Shown: positions 7,678-16,221, counted from the first letter of the stretch. The stretch is DNA of 64,000 nt from Bacteroides xylanisolvens XB1A (GCF_000210075.1 NC_021017.1:1293487-1357486), one strand, 5' to 3'. The notes: generated from the letters alone by a model not told the origin. Numbers and translations: made by a program.

Positions 7678-8586
7678 ATGAAAACAAAAATTTATTTATG
7701 TGCGTTGGCTGCTCTTTTCATGATTCCACAGGCAATGACGGCACAAACTAAGAAGAAAGCTAAAAAAGAAGTAGCTATTCAACTCTATTCTGTCAGAGAT
7801 ATATTGAATAAGGTAGACAATAAAAATGGTAAGTGTGACCCCACTTATACTGCTCTTCTGAAGAAATTGGCAAACATGGGATATACCGGTGTTGAAGCTG
7901 CCAATTATAACAACGGTAAATTTTATGACCGGACTCCCCAACAGTTTAAGAAAGATGTCGAATCGGCAGGATTAAAAGTTTTGTCTTCACATTGTACCAG
8001 ACAATTGTCCAAAGAAGAATTGGCTTCCGGTGACTTGTCAGAGTCTCTTCAATGGTGGGATCAGTGTATTGCCGATCATAAAGCTGCAGGAATGAAGTAC
8101 ATCGTAGCTCCTTGGATGGATGTTCCAAAAACGCTTAAAGATTTGAATACATATTGCACTTATTTTAATGAGATAGGCAAACGTTGCAAACAACAAGGTT
8201 TGTCATTTGGATATCATAATCACGCTCATGAATTTCAGAAAGTAGAAGATAAAGTAATGTATGATTATATGCTGGAACATACGAATCCTGAATATGTCTT
8301 CTTCCAGATGGACCTTTATTGGGTAGTTCGCGGACAAAACAGTCCTGTTGATTATTTTAATAAATATCCCGGTCGCTTCCAGATATTCCATGTGAAAGAT
8401 CACAGAGAGATTGGACAAAGTGGAATGGTAGGTTTTGATGCTATCTTTAAGAATGCAAAAACTGCAGGCGTTAATTATCTCGTTGCTGAAATCGAGGGTT
8501 ATAGTGTTCCGGTAGAGGAAAGTGTAGAAGTAAGTCTGGATTATTTATTGAACGCTCCTTTTGTGAAAAGTTCATACGCTAAATAA
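7678..8586 (+). CDS. sugar phosphate isomerase/epimerase-like protein, exported
   Basis: A 302-residue TIM-barrel protein of the xylose isomerase-like (AP endonuclease 2) family. A signal peptide (about 1-22, ending AMTAQ) places it in the periplasm, so its substrate is unlikely to be a cytosolic sugar phosphate in spite of the family name. The barrel shows VAIQLYSVRD, GYTGVEAANY, YHNHAHEF, the metal-ligand style segment FFQMDLYWV, HVKDH and AEIEG, consistent with a divalent metal site of His, Glu and Asp. It is the last gene of the operon. In the B. thetaiotaomicron counterpart (BT_2156, by memory) this family member cleaves 3-keto-glycosides by metal-assisted elimination. Confidence 0.88.
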   Translation: MKTKIYLCALAALFMIPQAMTAQTKKKAKKEVAIQLYSVRDILNKVDNKNGKCDPTYTALLKKLANMGYTGVEAANYNNGKFYDRTPQQFKKDVESAGLKVLSSHCTRQLSKEELASGDLSESLQWWDQCIADHKAAGMKYIVAPWMDVPKTLKDLNTYCTYFNEIGKRCKQQGLSFGYHNHAHEFQKVEDKVMYDYMLEHTNPEYVFFQMDLYWVVRGQNSPVDYFNKYPGRFQIFHVKDHREIGQSGMVGFDAIFKNAKTAGVNYLVAEIEGYSVPVEESVEVSLDYLLNAPFVKSSYAK

Positions 8587-8620
8587 CGTGCGGCTTGCTA
8601 AAATAATAAGATAAAGGCAT

Positions 8621-8658
8621 AAAAAAAAGTCTGTGCATGCTTTCGCATGGCAGACTTT
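8621..8658 (-). terminator. terminator of the small Ala-rich lipoprotein gene
   Basis: A hairpin with arms 8626-8640 and 8645-8658 (outer AAAGTCTG/CAGACTTT and inner GCATGC/GCATG) with loop TTTC. On the minus strand it is followed by eight T, so it terminates the gene at 8683-8904; it may also serve the convergent sugar operon. Confidence 0.8.
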
Positions 8659-8682
8659 CAATTCTCTCTAGCTGTTTCTGAA

Positions 8683-8904
8683 TTATTCAGCTACAGTTTC
8701 AGTTGCAGTGCTATCAGCATTCAAAGAATCTGCTGCTGCGGCTGCTGCTTGTTCAGCTTCAAGAGCTGCTGCTTCTACTGCTGCGATTGAGTCAGCGATA
8801 CGGATAGAATCTGCAGTTGCTTTTGCTGCGTCAGCTGCTTTGTTACCACATGATGCGAATGATACTGCTACGATAGCTACGGCCATCAAAACTAATTTTT
8901 TCAT
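8683..8904 (-). CDS. small Ala-rich lipoprotein, 73 aa
   Basis: The signal MKKLVLMAVAIVAVSFASC ends in a lipobox (SFASC, Cys19). The mature part is only about 54 residues and made almost entirely of Ala, Asp, Glu, Ser and Thr (ADSIRIADSIAAVEAAALEA), with a heptad-like spacing of Ile/Leu/Ala that suggests a single amphipathic helix. It resembles in character, not in proven descent, small helical lipoproteins such as Lpp. A -7 box (TACCTTTG on the minus strand, 8957-8964) lies 53 bases upstream. The reverse strand also reads open for 70 codons, but that is a consequence of the low-complexity composition. Confidence 0.75.
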   Translation of the reverse strand: MKKLVLMAVAIVAVSFASCGNKAADAAKATADSIRIADSIAAVEAAALEAEQAAAAAADSLNADSTATETVAE

Positions 8905-8956
8905 TTTCTTTGCTTTTTAAAAACGTAATACAATCAATTGCTTTATTAAAACGATG

Positions 8957-8964
8957 CAAAGGTA
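8957..8964 (-). promoter_or_regulatory. -7 box of the small lipoprotein gene
   Basis: Reads TACCTTTG on the minus strand, an exact TAnnTTTG match, 53 bases upstream of the ATG. No TTTG at the standard -33 distance. Confidence 0.55.
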
Positions 8965-9063
8965 TGTACTTTTTCAATATGTTGTTCTCGAAACGCCAAC
9001 TTTTTTTATATTTTTTTTTGTAACTGGGCACTTTTCTCCCCTTTTTATATGTTTTAGAACATG

Positions 9064-10737
9064 CTAATCGACAGCAATACTGTTATATAAGTATCTTTTT
9101 ATGCTTCTTTTGGGCGTTTTTTCAAATTCAGTAGGGTAGAGTTGGATCTTGCTGATTTTCTCATAAGCGGCTACGTTGCTGTTCAGATTCTTAAGATTTT
9201 CATCCATGATTGTTTTCAGGTTATCCGGATTATTTAATCCGAGAGAATCCAACGCTTCGTAATCGGCATAAACAAGTGCCACTAATTTTTTATTGCGTTC
9301 GATAACAAGACTTTCGAGAATGAAAGGCAGGTTATTCAGTTTGGTTTCCAACTCTTCGGGGAAGATATTCTGTCCGCTAGAACTTAAGATCATAGTCTTG
9401 AGTCGTCCCCGGATGAAAATATTTCCGTTGCTGTCCATGGAACCGAGGTCACCCGTACGTAGCCAGCCGTCCTGCGTGAATACTTCCTGCGTTGCTTCCT
9501 GGTTCTTGTAGTAGCCCACCATCACATTTTCTCCCCGAACCTGGATTTCTCCGGTTTCTGCTTCCGGGGTTTCCTTATAGATACGTGCTTCCATTATATC
9601 TAGAATCTTTCCGGAAGAACCTAGTACAAATTCATCCCAGGGGGCGTAGCTGATAAGTGGACCGCATTCTGTCATTCCATAACCGATAGTAAAAGGGAAT
9701 TTGATTTTGTAGAAGAATTCTTCTACTTCCTTATCCATAGCGGCGCCACCGATAATGATCTCTTTAAACCGTCCTCCCAGTGCATCAATCAGTCTTTTAC
9801 GTATCTGGTTGTAGATTTGGGTGTCGAGTAGAGGAATATTGAGTGCCCACTTCATACCTTTTTTATTAATGAGTGGCTGGATAATATTCTTATATATCTT
9901 TTCAATCACTAACGGGACGGTAATAATAAGATTAGGTTTCACTTCCTCAAAAGCTTTCATTATAATTTTAGGAGAAGGTGTTTTTCCAAGCAAAGTGACA
10001 TGGGTGCCGACAGCCGTTGCTGTCAGAAAGTCAAATGCGCAACCGTATGCGTGGGCGAGGGGAAGGAAAGACAGCACTTTATCCCCTTTTTTAAGGAGTT
10101 CGGTACGAATACCGAAAGTGACATTGCCGGCAAGATTGTTTCCTGTCAGCATCACACCCTTACTGAAACCGGTGGTTCCGGAAGTGTAATTTAACAGCAT
10201 CACTTTGTCATTGGATAAAGTGGTGTACTGAACATCTTCACGGGTAAATCCTTTCGGATACAAAGCATGCATCTCTTTATCGGTATTTTTCAGAAACTTC
10301 TGTATGGTTTCCCCGTCGCGTTGATAAAGACACCGGAAATCAGTCAATGAGAATACTCCCCGTAGCCCCGTTAATTTTTCCTCTTCCAGATTCTCCCAAA
10401 TGCTGTCGCTGGTGAACAGAAATACAGATTCGGAATGATTGACGATATGATGAACGTCATTAGGCGTAAAATCTTGAAGGATAGGGACAATGATCGCTCC
10501 GTATGTGATCGTTGCCATATAGGCGATGCACCAATGAGCGTTATTTTTGCCGATAACTGAAATCTTATCTCCTCTGCGAAGGCTACAATGTTTGAATAAC
10601 AGATGTAAACGGGCGATTTTTTCAGCTACCTCACCGTATGTGTATTGGGTATCTTCTCCATAATCAGTATAACAAGGCAGATCCCAATTCTCACGAAAAC
10701 TATTTTCGTATAGTTTAATGAAATTCTCTTTAATCAT
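9064..10737 (-). CDS. AMP-binding long-chain acyl-CoA ligase
   Basis: A 557-residue member of the adenylate-forming family, which activates fatty acids with ATP and joins them to CoA. The ATP-binding loop LLNYTSGTTGFSKGVMLT (about residues 172-189) is intact, followed by FLPLAHAYG, the adenine-binding GYGMTECGP, the TGDLG aspartate and the C-terminal lysine region PTEFEKTPKRSIKRYLY. I start at MIKENF (ATG at 10735-10737): the longer frame reaches into the palindromic promoter at 10814-10829. It is a single gene transcribed divergently from mtaB. Chain-length preference cannot be read from the sequence. Confidence 0.9.
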   Translation of the reverse strand: MIKENFIKLYENSFRENWDLPCYTDYGEDTQYTYGEVAEKIARLHLLFKHCSLRRGDKISVIGKNNAHWCIAYMATITYGAIIVPILQDFTPNDVHHIVNHSESVFLFTSDSIWENLEEEKLTGLRGVFSLTDFRCLYQRDGETIQKFLKNTDKEMHALYPKGFTREDVQYTTLSNDKVMLLNYTSGTTGFSKGVMLTGNNLAGNVTFGIRTELLKKGDKVLSFLPLAHAYGCAFDFLTATAVGTHVTLLGKTPSPKIIMKAFEEVKPNLIITVPLVIEKIYKNIIQPLINKKGMKWALNIPLLDTQIYNQIRKRLIDALGGRFKEIIIGGAAMDKEVEEFFYKIKFPFTIGYGMTECGPLISYAPWDEFVLGSSGKILDIMEARIYKETPEAETGEIQVRGENVMVGYYKNQEATQEVFTQDGWLRTGDLGSMDSNGNIFIRGRLKTMILSSSGQNIFPEELETKLNNLPFILESLVIERNKKLVALVYADYEALDSLGLNNPDNLKTIMDENLKNLNSNVAAYEKISKIQLYPTEFEKTPKRSIKRYLYNSIAVD

Positions 10738-10813
10738 TGCACGTTTTTTAGTGAATTGTGCAAAAATAGGAATAAACTTTCGTATCCTAAAGTGTTTTAC
10801 TGATAATAATGTG

Positions 10814-10829
10814 TAACTTTGCAAAGTTA
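10814..10829. promoter_or_regulatory. palindromic double -7 box between acyl-CoA ligase and mtaB
   Basis: TAACTTTGCAAAGTTA is a perfect 16-bp palindrome; each half is a TAnnTTTG -7 box for one of the two divergent genes. On the plus strand it lies 26 bases before the mtaB ATG. RNA polymerase could not occupy both directions at once. The -33 elements are weak on both sides. Confidence 0.65.
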
Positions 10830-10847
10830 ATGTGTTTATAACAGCTT

Positions 10848-12167
10848 ATGATAGATACCACTGTATTTCAAAATAAGACAGCCGTTTATTATACTTTAGG
10901 CTGCAAATTAAATTTTTCAGAGACTTCAACTATCGGTAAAATCCTGCGTGAGGCAGGAGTCCGGACTGCGCGCAAAGGAGAGAAAGCAGATATCTGTGTG
11001 GTAAATACCTGTTCGGTGACGGAGATGGCGGATAAAAAATGCCGGCAAGCCATTCATCGTCTGGTAAAGCAGCATCCCGATGCTTTTGTGGTAGTGACCG
11101 GATGTTATGCGCAATTGAAGCCCGGCGACGTGGCAAAGATAGATGGAGTAGATGTAGTGCTGGGAGCGGAACAGAAGGGAGAGTTACTTCAATATCTGGG
11201 CGACCTCCAAAAGCATGAAAAAGGAGAGGCTATCACTACTACAACCAAAGATATCCGTTCGTTTTCTCCCTCGTGTTCACGGGGAGACCGTACCCGTTTC
11301 TTCTTGAAGGTGCAGGATGGATGCGATTACTTCTGTTCATATTGCACGATTCCTTTCGCCCGCGGGCGAAGTCGTAACGGGACTATTGCTTCCATGGTTG
11401 AGCAGGCCCGGCAAGCAGCTGCTGAAGGCGGAAAAGAAATCGTTCTGACCGGAGTAAATATCGGAGATTTTGGTAAAACAACAGGAGAGAGTTTCTTTGA
11501 TCTGGTAAAAGCATTGGATCAGGTAGAGGGAATCGAACGTTATCGTATCTCTTCCATAGAACCCAATCTGTTGACTGATGAGATTATCGAGTTTGTGTCT
11601 CATTCTCGCAGTTTTATGCCTCATTTTCATATCCCTTTGCAATCCGGTTGCGATGAAGTTTTGCAGTTAATGCGCCGTCGTTACGACACTGCTCTTTTTG
11701 CTTCGAAAGTGAAGAAGATAAAAGAGGTGATGCCGGATGCTTTTATCGGAGTGGACGTGATTGTGGGAACCCGTGGAGAAACACCCGAATACTTTGAACA
11801 GGCTTATCAGTTTATTGATGGTCTGGATGTGACGCAGTTGCATGTGTTTAGCTATTCCGAACGTCCCGGAACGCAAGCCTTAAAAATAGAATATGTGGTT
11901 TCTCCGGAAGAGAAGCATCAGCGTAGTCAGCGTCTGTTGGCACTATCGGATCAAAAGACACAGGCTTTTTATGCATGTCATATCGGGCAGACAATGCCGG
12001 TATTGATGGAAAAATCGAAAACTGGTGCTCCGATGCATGGATTTACGGAGAATTATATTCGTGTAGAGGTGGAAAGTGATGACTCGCTGGATAATCAGGT
12101 AGTTAATGTACGTCTGGGAGAGTTTAATGAGGAGATGACAGCACTTAAAGGTACAATTTTGATATAA
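10848..12167 (+). CDS. mtaB: tRNA t6A37 methylthiotransferase MtaB
   Basis: A 439-residue radical-SAM enzyme that adds a methylthio group to N6-threonylcarbamoyladenosine at position 37 of tRNAs reading ANN codons. The N-terminal UPF0004 domain carries the three cysteines for one iron-sulfur cluster (TLGCKLN, VNTCSVT, VTGCYAQ); the radical-SAM triad CDYFCSYC (near residue 158) binds the second. The IPLQSGCDEVLQLMRRRY segment and C-terminal TRAM domain (about 375-439) follow. Length matches MtaB rather than MiaB or RimO. The next gene starts 3 bases after its stop, so it heads a four-gene operon. Confidence 0.94.
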   Translation: MIDTTVFQNKTAVYYTLGCKLNFSETSTIGKILREAGVRTARKGEKADICVVNTCSVTEMADKKCRQAIHRLVKQHPDAFVVVTGCYAQLKPGDVAKIDGVDVVLGAEQKGELLQYLGDLQKHEKGEAITTTTKDIRSFSPSCSRGDRTRFFLKVQDGCDYFCSYCTIPFARGRSRNGTIASMVEQARQAAAEGGKEIVLTGVNIGDFGKTTGESFFDLVKALDQVEGIERYRISSIEPNLLTDEIIEFVSHSRSFMPHFHIPLQSGCDEVLQLMRRRYDTALFASKVKKIKEVMPDAFIGVDVIVGTRGETPEYFEQAYQFIDGLDVTQLHVFSYSERPGTQALKIEYVVSPEEKHQRSQRLLALSDQKTQAFYACHIGQTMPVLMEKSKTGAPMHGFTENYIRVEVESDDSLDNQVVNVRLGEFNEEMTALKGTILI

Positions 12168-12170
12168 GTT

Positions 12171-13094
12171 ATGAGATCAAAACTTATCTATTGGTTGGTA
12201 TACAGTGGAATGTGGCTGTTTTCAGCTCTTCCTTTCCGGGTTTTATATATGCTTTCGGATTTTAATTATCTGCTGATGTATCGTGTTGGAAAATATCGTC
12301 GGAAAGTAGTTCGGGGAAATCTATTGAGATCATTTCCGGAAAAAACTGATGCGGAGAGATTACAGATAGAACGCAAGTTTTATCGCTATTTGTCGGATTA
12401 TATGCTTGAAGATTTGAAATTGTTGCACATGTCTGCCGAAGAACTTTGTGAGAGAATGACTTATAAGAATACGGAACAATATCTTGAACTGACAGAAAAG
12501 TATGGAGGTATTATAGTAATGATTCCTCATTATGCCAATTATGAGTGGTTGATAGGTATGGGAGCAATCATGAAACCGGGGGATGTTCCCGTGCAGGTTT
12601 ATAAACCGTTGAGGGATAAATATTTGGATGAGTTGTTTAAACGTATTCGTTCTCGTTTTGGGGGGTATAATATTCCGAAACATTCTACAGCCCGTGAAAT
12701 TATTAAGCTCAAACATGATGGAAAAAAGATGGTAGTCGGTTTGATTACTGATCAATGGCCCAGTGGATATGATAAATATTGGACTACCTTTTTAGGACAG
12801 GAAACTGCTTTTCTGAATGGTGCGGAGCGAATTGCCAAAATGATGAATTTCCCTGTTTTCTATTGTGAACTTAGTAAGAAGTGCAGAGGATACTGTGAAG
12901 CGGAGTTCAAGTTGATGACGGAAACACCGAAAGAAACAAGAGAAGGAGAAATCACGGAAATGTTTGCTCATAGATTAGAACAGACGATTCGTAAAGAACC
13001 GGCATATTGGTTGTGGTCTCATAAACGTTGGAAAATGACTCGTGAAGAAGCTGACCGATTAGAAGAGAAAGAATTGAACAAGAAGAAGGAATAA
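12171..13094 (+). CDS. lysophospholipid / lipid A acyltransferase (LpxL/HtrB family)
   Basis: A 307-residue inner-membrane acyltransferase of the LpxL/HtrB family, which adds secondary fatty acids to lipid A precursors. An N-terminal hydrophobic anchor (about 5-25) is followed by the catalytic HX4E motif, His120-YANY-Glu125, and by the conserved DQWPSGYDKYW block and FLNGAERIA, then PAYWLWSHKRWK near the C-terminus. The intact His/Glu pair argues that it is active. It sits 3 bases after mtaB and 2 bases before a GT2, which suggests a role in envelope lipid or glycolipid synthesis. Confidence 0.9.
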   Translation: MRSKLIYWLVYSGMWLFSALPFRVLYMLSDFNYLLMYRVGKYRRKVVRGNLLRSFPEKTDAERLQIERKFYRYLSDYMLEDLKLLHMSAEELCERMTYKNTEQYLELTEKYGGIIVMIPHYANYEWLIGMGAIMKPGDVPVQVYKPLRDKYLDELFKRIRSRFGGYNIPKHSTAREIIKLKHDGKKMVVGLITDQWPSGYDKYWTTFLGQETAFLNGAERIAKMMNFPVFYCELSKKCRGYCEAEFKLMTETPKETREGEITEMFAHRLEQTIRKEPAYWLWSHKRWKMTREEADRLEEKELNKKKE

Positions 13095-13096
13095 CA

Positions 13097-14146
13097 ATGA
13101 AAGTTTCAGTTGTAATTTTAAATTGGAACGGATGTGATATGCTCCGTACTTTTCTTCCGTCCGTCGTCCGGTATTCGGAAGGGGAGGGGATTGAGGTCTG
13201 CGTGGCTGACAATGGTTCTACGGACGCTTCCGTTACTTTGCTTCAACAGGAATTTCCTTCTGTCAGAACGATTGTTCTCGACCAGAATTATGGCTTTGCG
13301 GATGGATATAATTTAGCATTGCAGCAGGTCGACGCAGAATATGTAGTTCTTTTGAATTCGGATGTCGAGGTGACGGAGCATTGGTTGGAACCAATGATTG
13401 CTTATCTTGATAATCATCCGGAGGTAGCTGCTTGTCAGCCGAAGATACGAAGCCAGCGGCAAAAAGAATATTTCGAATATGCCGGGGCAGCTGGTGGCTT
13501 TATTGATAAATACGGTTATCCTTTCTGCAGGGGGCGTATAATGGGAGTTGTGGAGAAGGATGAAGGCCAATATGATACGGTGATTCCTGTTTTTTGGGCA
13601 ACGGGGGCAGCGTTGTTTATCCGGCACACTGATTATGTGAATGTAGGAGGATTGGATGGACGTTTTTTTGCTCACATGGAAGAAATAGATTTGTGCTGGC
13701 GACTTCGTTCGCGGAATCGTGAGATTGTCTGTGTACCTCAAAGTATTGTCTATCATGTAGGAGGAGCTACTCTTAAAAAAGAGAATCCTCGTAAGACTTT
13801 TCTTAATTTCCGTAATAATCTTGTCATGCTCTATAAGAATCTTCCACAGAAGGAGTTAAATAAAGTGATGCGTATCCGGGCCTGTCTCGATTATGTGGCA
13901 GCGTTTAATTTCTTGTTGCAAGGGCACTGGGACAATGCTCGTGCTGTGATACGTGCGCGGAAAGAGTATAAACAACTATGTCCGTCATTTTCTTTATCCC
14001 GTGAAGAGAATATGAGAAAAAAAACTTTGAATCCGATACCTGAACGGACAAAAAGTAGTATCTTGTGGCAGTTTTATGCGAGAGGATGCAAACGGTTCTC
14101 TCAATTGTCGGATTTTAAAAGGATAGCAAATGGAATCAAAGGTTAG
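13097..14146 (+). CDS. family 2 glycosyltransferase
   Basis: A 349-residue GT-A fold glycosyltransferase resembling rhamnosyl and other cell-surface sugar transferases. Features: VSVVILNWNG at the N-terminus, the nucleotide-binding VADNGSTDAS, the metal-binding LLNSDVEV (DxD-like), the acceptor-site segment GGLDGRFFAHMEEIDLCWRL and the family ending of a helix with KTFLNFRNNLVMLYKNLP. There is no transmembrane segment. Its place in the mtaB operon, next to an LpxL-like acyltransferase, suggests modification of a surface glycan or lipid A; donor and acceptor are unknown. The last 17 bases overlap mgsA. Confidence 0.9.
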   Translation: MKVSVVILNWNGCDMLRTFLPSVVRYSEGEGIEVCVADNGSTDASVTLLQQEFPSVRTIVLDQNYGFADGYNLALQQVDAEYVVLLNSDVEVTEHWLEPMIAYLDNHPEVAACQPKIRSQRQKEYFEYAGAAGGFIDKYGYPFCRGRIMGVVEKDEGQYDTVIPVFWATGAALFIRHTDYVNVGGLDGRFFAHMEEIDLCWRLRSRNREIVCVPQSIVYHVGGATLKKENPRKTFLNFRNNLVMLYKNLPQKELNKVMRIRACLDYVAAFNFLLQGHWDNARAVIRARKEYKQLCPSFSLSREENMRKKTLNPIPERTKSSILWQFYARGCKRFSQLSDFKRIANGIKG

Positions 14147-14654
14147 AAGAGGCATCGGGCTGGTAGCACACGATGCAATGAAAAAAGACCTCATCGAATG
14201 GGTGCTATGGAACTCGGAACTGTTGATGGGTAATAAATTCTACTGTACGGGTACTACAGGTACTTTGATATTGGAAGCATTGAAGGAGAAACATCCTGAT
14301 GAAGAGTGGGATTTTACGATTTTAAAATCAGGTCCGTTAGGTGGTGACCAACAGATGGGGTCACGTATTGTGGATGGGCAGATTGATTATCTCTTTTTCT
14401 TCACGGATCCCATGACACTGCAACCGCATGATACGGATGTGAAAGCATTAACCCGTTTGGCCGGTGTAGAAAATATAGTTTTCTGTTGTAACCGTTCTAC
14501 GGCAGATCATATTATTTCCAGTCCGTTATTTATGGATCCTGATTACGAACGTATTCATCCGGACTATTCCAGTTATACGAAACGTTTCCAGGATAAACCT
14601 GTGGTGACGGAGGCTGTAGAATCGGTAAATAGAAGAAAAAAGAAGAGAAAATAA
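14130..14654 (+). CDS. mgsA: methylglyoxal synthase
   Basis: A 174-residue cytosolic enzyme converting dihydroxyacetone phosphate to methylglyoxal and phosphate, a bypass of lower glycolysis used when phosphate is short. Family motifs are present: GLVAHDAMKKDL, the phosphate-binding TGTTGT, the catalytic GPLGGDQQMGSRI and FFTDPMTLQPHDTDVKALTRLA. The C-terminus extends about 20 residues beyond E. coli MgsA in a Lys/Arg-rich tail (SVNRRKKKRK). The start ATG lies inside the end of the GT2 gene, a 17-base overlap in a different frame, which implies translational coupling. Confidence 0.95.
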   Translation: MESKVRRGIGLVAHDAMKKDLIEWVLWNSELLMGNKFYCTGTTGTLILEALKEKHPDEEWDFTILKSGPLGGDQQMGSRIVDGQIDYLFFFTDPMTLQPHDTDVKALTRLAGVENIVFCCNRSTADHIISSPLFMDPDYERIHPDYSSYTKRFQDKPVVTEAVESVNRRKKKRK

Positions 14655-14703
14655 GCCGGTAGTTTACGGCTGTGAAAATAGAAGCAGATCTTGCTTAAAA
14701 AGG

Positions 14704-14750
14704 AATGCAGATGATACGGATTACTTTATTAATATCGTATTATCTGCATT
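14704..14750. terminator. hairpin between convergent mgsA and folB
   Basis: Arms AATGCAGATGATACG (14704-14718) and CGTATTATCTGCATT (14736-14750) pair over 15 bp with a single G-T. There is no strong T run on either strand, but its place between convergent genes suggests a two-way terminator or mRNA 3' end. Confidence 0.65.
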
Positions 14751-14785
14751 TCGTCATTTATGTTTCATTTCCAGTTGTGATTATC

Positions 14786-15157
14786 TTATTTCCTGCTGCA
14801 GTGTAGCTCAATTCCTGCAGACTCTATATCTGCTCCCATCGGTGGGTTTCGTTTGGAAAGCCGGAGTTCGATTTCTTCAATACAGGGGAATTGGTCAAAG
14901 AGCTTTTGTATAATCCGTCCGCTAACGTGTTCCAGCAATTTTGAGGGAACAGCCATTTCATTTTCTATCACCTGATGTACTTCAGCATAGTTGACGGTGT
15001 CGGTAACTTCATCTGTCCGGGCAGCTTTGCTGATATCTACTTTCAGTTTCAGGTCAATGAGATATTCATTCCCAATCAGATTTTCTTGCGGTGCGACACC
15101 ATGATAGGCGTAACAACGAATTTCTTTCAAAAGGATATAGCTACTGTTTATCTTCAT
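14786..15157 (-). CDS. folB: dihydroneopterin aldolase
   Basis: A 123-residue FolB, which cleaves 7,8-dihydroneopterin to 6-hydroxymethyl-dihydropterin and glycolaldehyde in folate synthesis. Motifs: CYAYHGVAPQENLIGNEYLIDL, with the substrate-binding Glu, TVNYAEVHQVIE, and RLSKRNPPMG with the catalytic Lys. Length fits. Its start overlaps the end of the upstream acyltransferase gene by 17 bases, so the two are cotranscribed although functionally unrelated. Confidence 0.94.
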   Translation of the reverse strand: MKINSSYILLKEIRCYAYHGVAPQENLIGNEYLIDLKLKVDISKAARTDEVTDTVNYAEVHQVIENEMAVPSKLLEHVSGRIIQKLFDQFPCIEEIELRLSKRNPPMGADIESAGIELHCSRK

Positions 15158-16193
15158 ATACTGTCTTTTTAGTGTGATCTTGTTTGACTTTTAACAGGTC
15201 TTTCTGTGCAACCATTTGTGGAATCACTTTAAGAAAGACGGGTGTGAGCAGAAGGCAGATGCTTAATGTTATAAGCAGAAGTGCGCTTGCCTGTGCCCAA
15301 CTATTGTGAATATAACGGCTGACTAATGGACCTAAAAAATGAAGTATCGGTCCATGAATACTCAAGGTGATGATTGAATATCGTCCCAAGTAAGAAACAA
15401 CCTTTATCTTCTTCACTTTTTTGCAAAGTAACATAATCATAAATATTCCTGCAAACGCAGCGATATATACTTGAAAAATATTTCCCGTATAATTGTTGGT
15501 ACGCATGCCCAATGTGGTAGCGGTAAAGTACATTACCACCAGTGCCAATACAACAAAAACCGGTATCAGTTTGTCGAAACGATGGCTGGGATATAGAAAG
15601 AAATTATACCGTCGGATCCAGAAACCGGCCACATAGAAGGGGAGGGCAGTCATGGAAACATCTATATACAGGGGTAACTCTATCTGTAATTTTCCGAGAT
15701 AAAATCCTGCGCAACCAATCAGGATTGTCACAGCGAACATGACAGGCAGATGCTTTTCGCGCAGAAAGTGAATTAGATAAAACAGGATGTTGCAATTGAA
15801 TAATGCGAGTAGAAACCAGATCGATGGATTGAACTTGATAAGGTCGTGTCCATGAAATACAACTAAGAGTTCATTCCACGACACAGGCAGTTGAAATACC
15901 CCCGGAGCAATCTTCCAAACAATGTATTTCATTAGAAATGCACTTAGATAGAAGAAAAGAAAAGGAATAATCAATTTGTTTATTTTTCGCAGGATGAATC
16001 CGAACAGGCCTTCGTATGATTTGAAAAACACTCCCGAGATAAAGAAGTAAAGCGGCATGCGGAAACAGGATAACATCGAATTCGTATCCAGTTGTTCGAA
16101 GGCCCCTCCAACATGTGCCATTACCACAAGGATAATGCAGACTCCTTTGGTTAAGTCCACAAAATCAATACGTCTGCTCTGGTTGCCTTCCAT
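15141..16193 (-). CDS. acyltransferase family 3 membrane protein
   Basis: A 350-residue integral membrane O-acyltransferase (fucose 4-O-acetylase / OafA type) with about ten hydrophobic segments. The family signatures are at the N-terminus: RIDFVDLTKGVCIILVVMAH, then FRMPLYFFISGVFF. Such proteins transfer acetyl or succinyl groups to sugars of surface polysaccharides. I start at MEGNQSRR (ATG at 16191-16193); the longer frame crosses a -7 box (TATCTTTG on the minus strand, 16222-16229). It precedes folB and overlaps it by 17 bases. Confidence 0.86.
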   Translation of the reverse strand: MEGNQSRRIDFVDLTKGVCIILVVMAHVGGAFEQLDTNSMLSCFRMPLYFFISGVFFKSYEGLFGFILRKINKLIIPFLFFYLSAFLMKYIVWKIAPGVFQLPVSWNELLVVFHGHDLIKFNPSIWFLLALFNCNILFYLIHFLREKHLPVMFAVTILIGCAGFYLGKLQIELPLYIDVSMTALPFYVAGFWIRRYNFFLYPSHRFDKLIPVFVVLALVVMYFTATTLGMRTNNYTGNIFQVYIAAFAGIFMIMLLCKKVKKIKVVSYLGRYSIITLSIHGPILHFLGPLVSRYIHNSWAQASALLLITLSICLLLTPVFLKVIPQMVAQKDLLKVKQDHTKKTVYEDKQ

Positions 16194-16221
16194 TATCTCT
16201 TTTAATTTCTCTTTTTCGGCG

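Noticed and set aside
8708..8920. 70-codon Ala/Ser-rich frame opposite the small lipoprotein
   Set aside because: It is the mirror of the GC-rich low-complexity codons on the other strand and lacks any start signal.
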